This document shows, piece after piece, positions 8,201 through 15,072 of a stretch of DNA of 15,650 nucleotides. The stretch covers positions 1 through 15,650 of the forward strand of contig JASFWK010000041.1 of assembly GCA_050049355.1 (NCBI GenBank). The letters are read 5' to 3'. The stretch comes from JASFWK01 sp050049355. Its GTDB lineage: Bacteria > Chloroflexota > Anaerolineae > B4-G1 > DUEL01. Below the pieces are notes generated by a model. It was not told the DNA's origin and searched no databases. It worked only from the letters and a program-made list of their open reading frames with translations. Numbering within the stretch: the first letter of the stretch is position 1; each line of letters starts with the position of its first letter. The position numbers were made by a program, and so were the translations under genes.

Positions 8201-11200
8201 GATGTAGGTTCCGCCCTCCTCGGGCACGAAGGCGGCCGTCGCCTCGCCCCGCCGGTCGGTGGTCACGGTCTGGCTAAGGACGACCGTATCCGTAGGGGTC
8301 CAAGTCCAGTACAGGTTGCCGTACTCATCCTCCTCTTGGACGTTGAGCCACTGGCGCCGGTTGAAGGTGACGGTGAGAGGGACATCGCCCACCGGCTCTC
8401 CCTCCCAATCGACGGTTCGTATTTCGATCTCTTGCTCCTCGCCGACGCGGCCGACGTAGCGGGAGGCCCTCAGGCCGATGTAGAAGAGGCCTTTGTGCGC
8501 GATGACAGGAGTGCGGTTACTGACCGACTGATCGTTGACGTCAGTGACGGTGGCCTCGATGGTGAGTTGCTGGCTGAAGAGGGCATCGGCGATGTCAGCT
8601 GGAACGGAGAAGACGAAACGCCCCCGAGCGTCGGTAGTGCCCTCTCCCTCGGCGATCACGCGGCCCCAGCCCGGTACCTCCTGCGGCTGCCACCAATCCC
8701 AGCGGCTGGTGTCGCTCCAATCCCACCAGCCAGGCACGTCGGGACGGAAAGCGTAGTCCTGGGTGAGCAGCGTCCAGTTGACCTGACCATCGGCGACAGG
8801 TCCACCGAAGAAATAAGTGGCCTCAACGGCGACGTCGATCCTCTCTCCGGCCAGAACCTGCTCTTGATCGCTCGTGACGCTTACCTCGAACTCGGGCCGA
8901 CGGTATTCGGCGACCTGAAATCCGACGCCATCGGTCTGTTCACCGACCGCTGCCTCGATGTAGTAGTAGCCCAGACCGGCTTCCTCGCCCAGGGTAAACT
9001 CTCCCTCGAAGGTGCTGAAGTTGGATAGTGTCAACTCCTCGCTGTAGACCTCCTGACCTTCGTCGTCGTAGACGGTGATGGGGACCTTCTCTATCTGGCG
9101 CGGGAGGCTGTAGCGGGCGTCGTCCTCGGTACGCAGGATGCCGCGGAAGTAGACGGGCTGCCCCGGTCGATAGATTGGCCGGTCGGTGTGGAGGTAGAGC
9201 CGATACGGTTGCGGTGAGAAAGCCGAGGAGAGGCCGAAGTCCCACGGGCCGATCCCCGCGTACCAATCGCTCACGGCGACGGCGAAGTTCTCCTCCCCTG
9301 GCTCGCCGGCCAGGATGGTATAAGGAGCCCACATGTCATCCAGAGGGCCGACATCCGCTTGAAAGACGCCATCACTGTCGGTAGTCCCCGCGGCAAGTGC
9401 ATCGCCATAGGGTCCCGCCAGCGTCAGGTCTAGGCCAGACACCGGCTTCCCCGTCTTCAGGTCTGTGGCCCACACGAGCACCTCCCGCTGGGCCAGTTTC
9501 TGGGTCAGGTGGATGCGGGAGACGACCAGGACGTGGCGGGAGGGTTCCCACCACTCCTGTCGACGCACCTCGGGGGCGGAAGCCTCCAGAAAGTAGAGCC
9601 CGGGTGGGAGAGCCCCGCCTCCCTCGGCTAGGCTCACCAGTGCATAGCGGCTCTCGTTGAGAGGAGCGTCCACCGGCAAAGTCCACTCTCGCAGAACCTC
9701 AGCTCGGGCCCTGGGGTCGAACTCATCCCAGGCATCCCAGCGGTCGGGGCCCGTGAGGCGGGTGAAGGACTCCCAATCCAACTGGTAGAGAGCGAGCTCT
9801 ACCTGACTGACGTTGCGGTGCATGAGGTAGACCTGAGTATCGGTGTAGGCGCTGTAGGTGCCCACATCGCCGGGGACTGCCAAATAGGTCAGAGGATCGA
9901 GGGCGCGGGTGGTGAAGCGGACCACGGTGTCTTGGCCGAGCGTGTTGCCGTAGGGGTCAGTCGCGCCCGCGCCGATGCGAGCCTCGTAGGAGGTCGAGGG
10001 CTGGACGTCCCAGGAGACCACGAAACGGTTATTGTGACCGCTCCAGTAGGTGTAGACGCTGGTCGGCTCTGGCAGAATGGTGATATTGGGCATCAACGTT
10101 GATATGTCCATTGGAGCGGAGAAGTAGATCTCAAGGGAGGTTTCGGGGTCAGCGCCGGTCTCCCCGTCCGAGGGTGAGGTCCCCACGATGCGAGGGTAGG
10201 GCACCGTCGTGAAGGTCCAGGCGTAGTCCTCCCCCAGGGTGGCGTCGCCGACGGCGGCGCGCGCGGAGGAATCCACGCGGGCGGCGTAGCGGGTCTCCAG
10301 ATCGAGAATGCCCTCGGGGGTGAACGTCATCGTCGTGGCGTCGCTCCAGGAGAAGCTGCCGGGCACGGACTCCCCCGTGGGTCCCTGGAGGGAGAACGCC
10401 GCCTCGGCGGAGGCTCGGTCCATTGGTTGGTTGAAAGTGACCGTGATGGGACGGGTCAGCGCCACCTGCCCCTCTGTGTCTTCAGGATCTGTGCGGAGGA
10501 CCTGGGGGGGTTGAATGGTGAAGGTCCACGTGAAGTCGTCCTCCAGAATGCCGCCGGTTGTGTCTGTGAGGCCGGCCGGGACGGCAGCGCGGTAGCGTTG
10601 ACCGGGGGTGAAGCCCGTGGCGGGACGGAAGATGTAGATAGAGGTATTGACCCACTCGCCGCTTCCCTCGACTGGGGGATCGAACTGAAGCGGGTCAGGC
10701 ACGTCAGATGGGGCGCTGACCAGCTGGAGGGGAACGACGGGCCGGTTGAACATCACAGTGACGGTGGCATCGGCTTCTACATCCACTGTGTCTGGCTCGG
10801 GGATGACCTGGGTCACCTCCAAGTAGCCGACGGTGGCGAAGGTGAAGTTGACCTCCTCACGCAGCGATAGTCCCTGCGAGGACTTGGCCGACCCTCCTAG
10901 TTTGACCTGATAGCGAGTGGCTCGCTCCCAGTCGGTGCGTGGGGTGAAGACCAGGGTGGCGGGATCTGGCCAGGAGAATGTGCCGACGACGGCGGGCTCA
11001 ATGGAGAAGGCATTCTCTACGGTATCGGCCTCCATCGGCTGATCGAAGAAGATAGTAAGGGGCCGATCCAGGGATGTCTCCTCCCCCGGCGCCGGGGATC
11101 TCTCCAGTAGAAGGGGGTGGGTAGGGGGTAACGGGGCAGGAGTGGGAGTTGGTTGCTGTCTGAGGAAAGAGCAGCAGGCGGGCGACAGGCCCGCGAGCAG

Positions 11201-11242
11201 CACGGCTAGTGCCAGCAGAGTCAATGCTTTCCGTCGGTTCAT
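5294..11242 (-). CDS. surface lipoprotein alpha-2-macroglobulin (protease trap) with Ig-like domains
   Basis: Bacterial alpha-2-macroglobulins trap proteases: cleavage of a bait region changes their shape and exposes a thioester that binds the attacker. An N-terminal signal (1-22) ends SPA-C23-C24, a slightly non-standard lipobox, followed by a Pro/Thr linker (31-40) that should hold the protein off the membrane. Four bacterial Ig-like domains follow (~43-138, 141-243, 246-347, 349-447), each with a pattern like ITVTFNQPM ... TFTP ... Y. The macroglobulin core includes HTDRPIYRPGQPVYFRG (685-701), a Gly-rich bait-like segment with six glycines (1246-1251), and the A2M block FPDTAFWDP...LPDQLTTW from 1265. 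The thioester motif CTEQ (C1491-Q1494) is intact, and the thioester domain also has DGGWGWW. The C-terminal part carries C1838/C1842 and a Trp cluster (1907-1916). At 1982 residues it is longer than the ~1650 of the E. coli protein because of the Ig array. No pbpC lies beside it. Confidence 0.93.
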   Translation of the reverse strand: MNRRKALTLLALAVLLAGLSPACCSFLRQQPTPTPAPLPPTHPLLLERSPAPGEETSLDRPLTIFFDQPMEADTVENAFSIEPAVVGTFSWPDPATLVFTPRTDWERATRYQVKLGGSAKSSQGLSLREEVNFTFATVGYLEVTQVIPEPDTVDVEADATVTVMFNRPVVPLQLVSAPSDVPDPLQFDPPVEGSGEWVNTSIYIFRPATGFTPGQRYRAAVPAGLTDTTGGILEDDFTWTFTIQPPQVLRTDPEDTEGQVALTRPITVTFNQPMDRASAEAAFSLQGPTGESVPGSFSWSDATTMTFTPEGILDLETRYAARVDSSARAAVGDATLGEDYAWTFTTVPYPRIVGTSPSDGETGADPETSLEIYFSAPMDISTLMPNITILPEPTSVYTYWSGHNNRFVVSWDVQPSTSYEARIGAGATDPYGNTLGQDTVVRFTTRALDPLTYLAVPGDVGTYSAYTDTQVYLMHRNVSQVELALYQLDWESFTRLTGPDRWDAWDEFDPRARAEVLREWTLPVDAPLNESRYALVSLAEGGGALPPGLYFLEASAPEVRRQEWWEPSRHVLVVSRIHLTQKLAQREVLVWATDLKTGKPVSGLDLTLAGPYGDALAAGTTDSDGVFQADVGPLDDMWAPYTILAGEPGEENFAVAVSDWYAGIGPWDFGLSSAFSPQPYRLYLHTDRPIYRPGQPVYFRGILRTEDDARYSLPRQIEKVPITVYDDEGQEVYSEELTLSNFSTFEGEFTLGEEAGLGYYYIEAAVGEQTDGVGFQVAEYRRPEFEVSVTSDQEQVLAGERIDVAVEATYFFGGPVADGQVNWTLLTQDYAFRPDVPGWWDWSDTSRWDWWQPQEVPGWGRVIAEGEGTTDARGRFVFSVPADIADALFSQQLTIEATVTDVNDQSVSNRTPVIAHKGLFYIGLRASRYVGRVGEEQEIEIRTVDWEGEPVGDVPLTVTFNRRQWLNVQEEDEYGNLYWTWTPTDTVVLSQTVTTDRRGEATAAFVPEEGGTYIVRAEGTDEQGNDVVSATWLWVSSSEYVSWRQENNDRIQLIADQRSYEPGDVAEILVPSPFQGEVTALFTVERGRIVEHWVQTLSGNAETVELPIAVDYAPNVYVSVVLVKGVDDTNPVPSYRVGYVSFEVSTIQQELNITLSPDRDLETGEHYGPREQVTAQIEVTDAEGQPADAEVALAVVDKSVLSLAQPNAPAILEAFYGQRGLGVRTADSLSISVDRITVQVAEEGKGGGGGGREAAMGAEFIRQEFPDTAFWDPAVRTGTDGRATVRFRLPDQLTTWHVDARGVTEETLVGQAELEILSTKDLLIRPVTPRFFVSGDQAELAAVVHNNTDRSFAAEVWLEAEGIALLGETRHSVTLPAGGKERIEWPVEVGQTDDTSYADLTFYAAGGGYTDAVKPPAGLPPDQLLPIYHYTAPETVGTAGQLDEEGSVLEAVALPRTVDVTQGDLTVQIEPSLAAGMTGGLDYLEHFPYECTEQVVSRFLPNVLTRRALARLGLEDPELEANLRQQVSVGLQRLYARQHYDGGWGWWVNDESNLLTSAYVVFGMVKAEEAGFAVDEGVLDRGVEFLLEQLGPTSELDTAFRANRRAFVLYALAEAGAVQESHLAALYDVRGRLGQYGRAYLALAFDLVNDRDPRIQTLMSDLNSAAIVSATGAHWQEADPDHWNWNTDTRTTAVVLDALARLDPENSLAGNAVRWLMHARTADHWETTQETAWALIALTDWMVATGELEGEYDWGIRLNGEDLGSGEVAPETLQDATQFRVAVADLLLGEPNRLEIARSEGPGRLYYTAHLRAYLPVEEVQALNRGIVVGRTYEMADCEADCEPVQQAEVGEVVRVRLTIIAPHDLQYVVIEDPFPAGAEPVDTSLQTTSVVGERPELRRTDVETPWWHWGWGWWWFSNTDLRDEKLVLFATSLPAGTYEYTYLLQIGLEGEYRVLPAAAYEMYFPEVMGRSDGMVFTIERE
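6761..6772 (-). other. thioester motif CTEQ of the macroglobulin
   Basis: Codons 1491-1494 read Cys-Thr-Glu-Gln in the context FPYECTEQVV. In this family the Cys side chain and the Gln form the internal thioester. Intact here, so covalent trapping is expected to be possible. Confidence 0.88.
7470..7540 (-). other. glycine-rich bait-like segment of the macroglobulin
   Basis: Bases 7490-7507 encode six consecutive glycines (residues 1246-1251) within EEGKGGGGGGREAA, directly before the FPDTAFW block that in alpha-2-macroglobulins follows the bait region. The position fits the flexible protease-sensitive bait loop; flanking K1245, R1252 and acidic residues offer cleavage sites. This assignment is by position, not by similarity. 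Confidence 0.5.
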
Positions 11243-11249
11243 CGGTTGG

Positions 11250-11256
11250 CCTCCTT
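11250..11256 (-). promoter_or_regulatory. strong ribosome binding site of the macroglobulin gene
   Basis: On the minus strand AAGGAGG lies 7 nt before the ATG at 11242, a near-perfect Shine-Dalgarno sequence that fixes the start and implies efficient translation. Confidence 0.8.
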
Positions 11257-11269
11257 GTTCAGCCTCTCA

Positions 11270-11295
11270 CGGACCGGCGGGAATGGCCTGGTCCG
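11270..11295 (-). promoter_or_regulatory. inverted repeat upstream of the macroglobulin gene
   Basis: CGGACC and GGTCCG are perfect complements. Inside them GGC pairs with GCC across a short loop, with one bulged A, giving a GC-rich stem of about 9 bp. It lies 27-53 nt before the start codon. No T-run follows on either strand, so it is not an intrinsic terminator. It could be a leader hairpin or a dyad binding site; no function is assigned. Confidence 0.4.
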
Positions 11296-11451
11296 TTGTC
11301 TGGAGGGATACGATGATGAAGAGAAGGGCACCTTGGTTCATTCTTTGTGCCTAGCCTAACAACCTACTGGTGCTACCAGCTGGGGAGAACCTGGTTTCTC
11401 AGAAGACGGTCCGTGGCCAGGACAGGCATCAGAAACAAGAATGGGCAAAGG

Positions 11452-13218
11452 TCAGCGGGGCGATAGCCCCCGCGGCCAACCTGGCGGAGCGCTTGGCCAC
11501 TCCTTGCCCTCTTCCCCAGGGCGCCACGGCTGTCGGTTCAGCGGCTGAGTGACCCGTGGTCCATCTCCTTCGATCCGATGCCAGTTCAGCCGTGCCATCG
11601 CCGCGCCCGCGCGCTCGAAGTATTCCATTCGCACGTAGTGAAAGCCTTCCTCCAGCCAAATGGTGGCGGAGCGAGTGCCGCGCATTGGCCGCCAGGCGTC
11701 GATCAGTAGGTGGTCGTCTACCCAAAGCCGGACTCCATCGTCGGTGGTGGTAAGGAAACGATAGGTACCTGCGTCGAAGGGGAGGGGCTGAGTCCAGCGG
11801 ACGCTGAAGCCGTCGATGGGCAGGCTTGGGTCCGGAGCGCCCAGGCCCCAGTTGTAGTCCAGCGCTGTATCCACCCGCCTAAGAGTTGGTGTACCCTCAA
11901 GGTTCAGGCTGGCGAAGAACGACACTTCCCAGGGGTCTGCAGGGGGGGCGCCATCGCCGGGGCTCACTCCTTCCTCCCCCATCACACCCCAGGGAGTGCT
12001 GTGCCCCCACCAGAAGTCGATCCCAGCATGACCGGTTCGCTCATAGTACTCCACCACCAGCTCGTGTGTGCCCTCCACGTAGATTCCGTCCTGGTAGTGG
12101 ATTTCCCCCTCCATCGGATGCCACTCGTTTATCAAGAGGTCATCATCGAGCCAGAATCGCACTCCGTCGTCCGACTCCACGTGGAAGATATAGTAGCCGG
12201 GCTCGAATGTGACGGTGCGGGTCCAGCGGATCGAGAAATAATCGTCCGGCATCCAGTTCACCGGCGGTCCTACGCCCCAGTTGAAGTTGATTTCCGGGTC
12301 GTCTCGCACCAGTGCCGGGCCGCCGACCAAGTCGGGGTTGTCGTAGTAGATCCCTCGCCAGGCGGAGACCGGGTCGCGCAACTCCCACCAGACGTGAGCA
12401 GCGGCCTCTCCTCCTTGCTCGAAATACTCGACGACGATGGTGTGCTGTCCCTCGGTCAGGGCGATTTCCCCAGTGCGGGTGTTGGGCAGTTGCTGGGTCT
12501 GCCAGCTGTCCACGACCAACTGCCCATCCACGTAGATCCGCACTCCGTCATCACAGCTGGCCAGAAGGCGGTAGGTGCCTGCGGTGAAGCCCAGCGCGCG
12601 GGTCCAGCGGGCGGAGAAGCCGTCGGCGGGGACCGTAGGGCCAGGGCTGCCGGAATTCCAGTCGAAATCGATCGCTCTCTCGTCACGCACCAGGATCGGG
12701 TCGCCGCTCAGGGTCTGGTTATCGTAGTACTCTGCTCGCCAAGCGGCTCCGCCTGCCACCTTCTCCCAGCCCACCTGAGCCACCGCCGCGCCTGTGTGCT
12801 CGTAGTACTCTACTGTGATGGTGTGGGTTCCCCCTGGAACGTAGTGATCCACCCAGGTCCAAGTTGCCTGACGATCGTGCCATTCATCCAGAACGAGCTC
12901 CCCTCCCACCCAGATGCGGACTCCATCGTCGGTGCGGGCCAGAAAGCGGTAGGTGCCGCCGCCGAACCACTCCTCGCGGGTCCAGCGGACGGAGAAGTTG
13001 TCCGCCGGCAGCGCCGCATCGGGACTGCCAGTGCCCCACTCGAATCCAATGACGGAATCCTCGCGCGACACGACTGGCCCGCCTTCCAGGTTGGGGTTGG
13101 AGAAGTAGTCACCCCACCATGGGCCAGGGGCGGCAAGCGCGGGCCTCACGTCGAGAGAGGGAGCCGCTGCAAGAAGCAGCACCAGCGCAACACAAAACCG
13201 AAGCAGACGTCTTCTCAT
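11452..13218 (-). CDS. secreted protein of four tandem PA14 domains
   Basis: PA14 domains are beta-barrel modules that often bind carbohydrate in secreted or surface proteins. The 588-residue protein has a signal peptide (1-29, ending ALA-AP) and four PA14 units at ~34-153, 160-280, 287-404 and 430-548. Each unit has an aromatic opening (WRxxYYDNxxLxG), DFxWxxGxP, then SVRWTR, GTYRF, DDGVR and VEYYE. A longer 25-residue linker separates units 3 and 4, and a Pro/Trp/Arg-rich tail (549-588) follows. There is no visible catalytic domain, membrane anchor or sortase signal, so a secreted binding protein is inferred. Its ATG overlaps the TGA of the NfeD gene (ATGA) and AGGAG lies 7 nt upstream, so it is co-transcribed and translationally coupled with that protease. 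The glycan target is unknown. Confidence 0.9.
   Translation of the reverse strand: MRRRLLRFCVALVLLLAAAPSLDVRPALAAPGPWWGDYFSNPNLEGGPVVSREDSVIGFEWGTGSPDAALPADNFSVRWTREEWFGGGTYRFLARTDDGVRIWVGGELVLDEWHDRQATWTWVDHYVPGGTHTITVEYYEHTGAAVAQVGWEKVAGGAAWRAEYYDNQTLSGDPILVRDERAIDFDWNSGSPGPTVPADGFSARWTRALGFTAGTYRLLASCDDGVRIYVDGQLVVDSWQTQQLPNTRTGEIALTEGQHTIVVEYFEQGGEAAAHVWWELRDPVSAWRGIYYDNPDLVGGPALVRDDPEINFNWGVGPPVNWMPDDYFSIRWTRTVTFEPGYYIFHVESDDGVRFWLDDDLLINEWHPMEGEIHYQDGIYVEGTHELVVEYYERTGHAGIDFWWGHSTPWGVMGEEGVSPGDGAPPADPWEVSFFASLNLEGTPTLRRVDTALDYNWGLGAPDPSLPIDGFSVRWTQPLPFDAGTYRFLTTTDDGVRLWVDDHLLIDAWRPMRGTRSATIWLEEGFHYVRMEYFERAGAAMARLNWHRIEGDGPRVTQPLNRQPWRPGEEGKEWPSAPPGWPRGLSPR
11575..13119 (-). repeat. four tandem PA14-coding repeats
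   Basis: Four diverged copies of a ~126-codon unit lie at about 13119-12760, 12741-12379, 12360-12007 and 11931-11575. Conserved protein landmarks are (S/A)(V/I/A)RWT, DDGVR and EYYE/EYFE. Copies differ throughout, so the duplication is old. Unit 2 alone has SCDDGVRIYV, with a cysteine before the DDG. Unit 3 reads FEPGYYIF where others have GTYR. Confidence 0.8.
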
Positions 13219-14561
13219 CTCTCCTCTCCTGTCTGCCTGTGCTGTGATCTTCTCCGCACGTGCAGACGGAATCCTTCTACCTCTGTTACCTCAACCTGCT
13301 CCTCTACCTCGATCGGCCCCTCTTCTGATATGGCTTTCCACCGCTCTCCGGCCACCAGCACAATTCCCTCAGGGTCGAGCTGGTCCTTCACCACACCTGT
13401 GCGGCCGATCAACCCCTCCTTCCCGGTGACCGACGGGGGCCTTTGTGCCGTCAGGGCCTTGGTCACCACGAAGAAGAAAAAGAGCGCTGTCATCACGGCC
13501 ACGACGGCTACCAGAGGCACCGAGAGTCGTCCATAGGAATAGGACATCGGCGTGTTGAAGAGGATCAACGCCCCAGCGATAAACGTTCCCGCCCCCGCTG
13601 CCGTCAGCGCCCCGTGGGTGGGTGCCTTGATGTCCAACAGGAAGAGGACGAAGGAGACCCCGATCAGGACAAGCCCCAGCCAGTTGAAGGGGAGCGCCCC
13701 TAGAGCATAGGCGGCTAGGGCCAGGCACAGCGCACCGATGAAGCCAGCCACCCATCCCCCAGGAGCGGAGATCTCGATCAATATGGCCTGCACTCCAATG
13801 GTCAGCAGGAGGAAGGCGATATTGGGATTGATCAAGGTGGAGAGCAGCCGCTCGATGGGGGACATCGGTATCTCCTTGATCACAGCGTCCGTTGTGTGGA
13901 GGGTCAGTTCCGTGCCATCCCCCAGCGTCACCGCGAGTCCATCGAGGCCGGTCAGCAGATCGTCCATGTCGTCAGCGATGTAGTCAATGACCCCCAGTTC
14001 GAGAGCCTCCTCTGGGCCTGCGGTAGCGCTCTCGCGGATTGCCTGCTCGGCCCATTCCACCGCCGCTTGACCCCGCCGCTCGGCGAAGAGCCCTGCGTGT
14101 TCCACCATCACGTTGACTACCTTCTCGATCTGATCGGAGGGGATGTCCCCTTCCCTCGCCCCGGAGACGACAGGGTGGGCTGCGCCAATCGTGGTGTGAG
14201 GGGCCATCGCCGCGCCGTGGGCCGCCAGCAGCATAAGCGTTCCGGCCGAGGCAGCCATGCCGCCCCGGGGCCAGACGAAGATGATGATCGGTACACGGGC
14301 GTTGTCCAGCTGCTCCATTATGCGGATCGTCGCTGTGAGGTCCCCCCCCGGGGTGTTCAGTCGGATGACGGCTGCCTCAGCCCTACCATCCTCGGCTAGT
14401 TGGATCCCACGCTCAATGTAGTCGGTCATCGCGGTAGTGACGGCGTCGTCTGCCGTGAGTACGTAGACCATCCGCTCTTCCTGGGCACCCGCCCAAACCG
14501 GTCTGGACAGACCCACGAGGAGCAGTGTTAAAGCCAAGGGGATAAGGCATACTCTCTTCAT
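13215..14561 (-). CDS. nfeD: NfeD-type membrane-bound serine protease (ClpP class)
   Basis: Long-form NfeD proteins are membrane proteases thought to take part in membrane-protein quality control. With the start at 14561 the protein has 448 residues. A signal peptide (1-24, ending PVWA) leads into a ClpP/S49-like protease domain (~31-205) with LNTPGGDL and the catalytic serine in GGMAASAGT (S105). The likely general base is K147 in SDQIEKVVN; S105-K147 spacing agrees with the Ser-Lys dyad of archaeal NfeD proteases. IGAAHPV lies between. Five hydrophobic segments follow (~246-262, 268-290, 293-311, 322-337, 347-367), then a C-terminal NfeD OB-fold domain (~376-435, GKEGLIGRTGVV ... GERWKA). 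An upstream in-frame ATG (14582) would precede the -10 box, so the later start is preferred. The PA14 gene overlaps its stop. The usual stomatin/SPFH partner is not adjacent. Confidence 0.93.
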   Translation of the reverse strand: MKRVCLIPLALTLLLVGLSRPVWAGAQEERMVYVLTADDAVTTAMTDYIERGIQLAEDGRAEAAVIRLNTPGGDLTATIRIMEQLDNARVPIIIFVWPRGGMAASAGTLMLLAAHGAAMAPHTTIGAAHPVVSGAREGDIPSDQIEKVVNVMVEHAGLFAERRGQAAVEWAEQAIRESATAGPEEALELGVIDYIADDMDDLLTGLDGLAVTLGDGTELTLHTTDAVIKEIPMSPIERLLSTLINPNIAFLLLTIGVQAILIEISAPGGWVAGFIGALCLALAAYALGALPFNWLGLVLIGVSFVLFLLDIKAPTHGALTAAGAGTFIAGALILFNTPMSYSYGRLSVPLVAVVAVMTALFFFFVVTKALTAQRPPSVTGKEGLIGRTGVVKDQLDPEGIVLVAGERWKAISEEGPIEVEEQVEVTEVEGFRLHVRRRSQHRQTGEER

Positions 14562-14570
14562 CGTGTCTAT

Positions 14571-14576
14571 ATTATA
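14571..14576 (-). promoter_or_regulatory. -10 box of a probably leaderless nfeD promoter
   Basis: A perfect TATAAT on the minus strand ends 9 nt before ATG 14561, so transcription would start only 2-4 nt upstream of that ATG. No Shine-Dalgarno sequence precedes it. At 17-bp spacing the -35 position reads CTACCA (3 of 6), so the -35 is weak and an activator or another sigma factor may be used. Confidence 0.55.
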
Positions 14577-14856
14577 CCCCAAAATTGGTCTATTGGTAGC
14601 TCAGAACTCAACCGCCATCGCTCTCTCGGGGCCGGAACACGACGTGGCGAATCGGTGGATGCCAAGATTCCGTTGGTGATTCCTGGGAGGGAACTGTGGG
14701 GTTCACCACATTTGCGTCACTCATAGTCGGATCCAGGCGCTGGGTATCGGAACCGCTGGCGACATTCAAAGTGATGGAAGGGCTGTGCTTGGCGATGGTT
14801 ATTGCCGCCCCGTATGCAAGTCGTATCGTAGGAGTATAGCAGGGATTCTGGAAATA

Positions 14857-14865
14857 TGGTAGAAT
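14857..14865 (+). promoter_or_regulatory. extended -10 promoter towards rmlB
   Basis: TGG followed by TAGAAT (14860-14865; 5 of 6 consensus) gives a TGn-extended -10 element that can work without a -35; the -35 position is poor (TAGCAG). The start would be near 14872, leaving a leader of about 200 nt before the rmlB start codon. Confidence 0.45.
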
Positions 14866-14985
14866 ATCCCCGATTCACATCCCGATACTGCAGCCGCATT
14901 CGGCAAATTGACACAACCTGAGTCCTTTTCCGTGGGTGAGTGAGGGCGCCCAGTGGGTAGCGCCATTCTCCGACGGGCCAGGAGT

Positions 14986-15010
14986 GGCTTCCTACAGATA
15001 TGGAAGAGCC
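14986..15010 (+). ncRNA. possible leader stem-loop upstream of rmlB
   Basis: GGCTTCC (14986-14992) can pair with GGAA-ga-GCC (15002-15010): 7 bp with a two-base bulge and a loop of about 9 nt. It lies about 60 nt before the start codon within the inferred long leader. No riboswitch family is recognised and no T-run follows. Confidence 0.25.
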
Positions 15011-15060
15011 CAGAGGACCGAAGGTGGGGTTGGAGTGCTAGACTTGCTTTCCACCGGTTT

Positions 15061-15066
15061 GGGAGG
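15061..15066 (+). promoter_or_regulatory. ribosome binding site deciding the rmlB start
   Basis: GGGAGG is 6 nt before GTG 15073. The only other near start, ATG 15085, would sit 18 nt from it and would remove the beginning of the first beta strand. Confidence 0.7.
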
Positions 15067-15072
15067 GATACC

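Larger units (their letters stand above)
14583..15072. other. divergent intergenic region between nfeD and rmlB
   Basis: About 490 bp without a supportable gene. It holds an extended -10 promoter towards rmlB, a perfect TTGACA at 14908-14913 that lacks a matching -10 at 17 bp (CGTGGG), a short inverted repeat TGTGG...CCACA near 14695-14710, and a bulged stem-loop at 14986-15010. Overlapping short open frames here have no ribosome site or recognisable product. Confidence 0.5.

Noticed and set aside
7745..9028. A 427-codon plus-strand open frame inside the macroglobulin gene
   Set aside because: It is a mirror of the GC-rich codon pattern of the macroglobulin gene, with no ribosome site and a composition rich in Val, Gly and Asp without recognisable motifs.
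11575..13119. PA14 repeats as a recent DNA-level tandem duplication or CRISPR-like array
   Set aside because: The similarity is at protein level only; the units differ widely in bases and are ordinary domain repeats inside one gene.
11710..13536. A 608-codon open frame on the plus strand across the PA14 gene and the nfeD end
   Set aside because: It lies opposite two well-supported genes and spans their junction. Its translation shows no domain signature, and such long antisense frames arise from strong GC codon bias in the real genes.
14908..14936. Promoter built on the perfect TTGACA at 14908-14913
   Set aside because: The -10 position at 17 bp is CGTGGG, and nearby spacings are also GC-rich, so the pair is incomplete.
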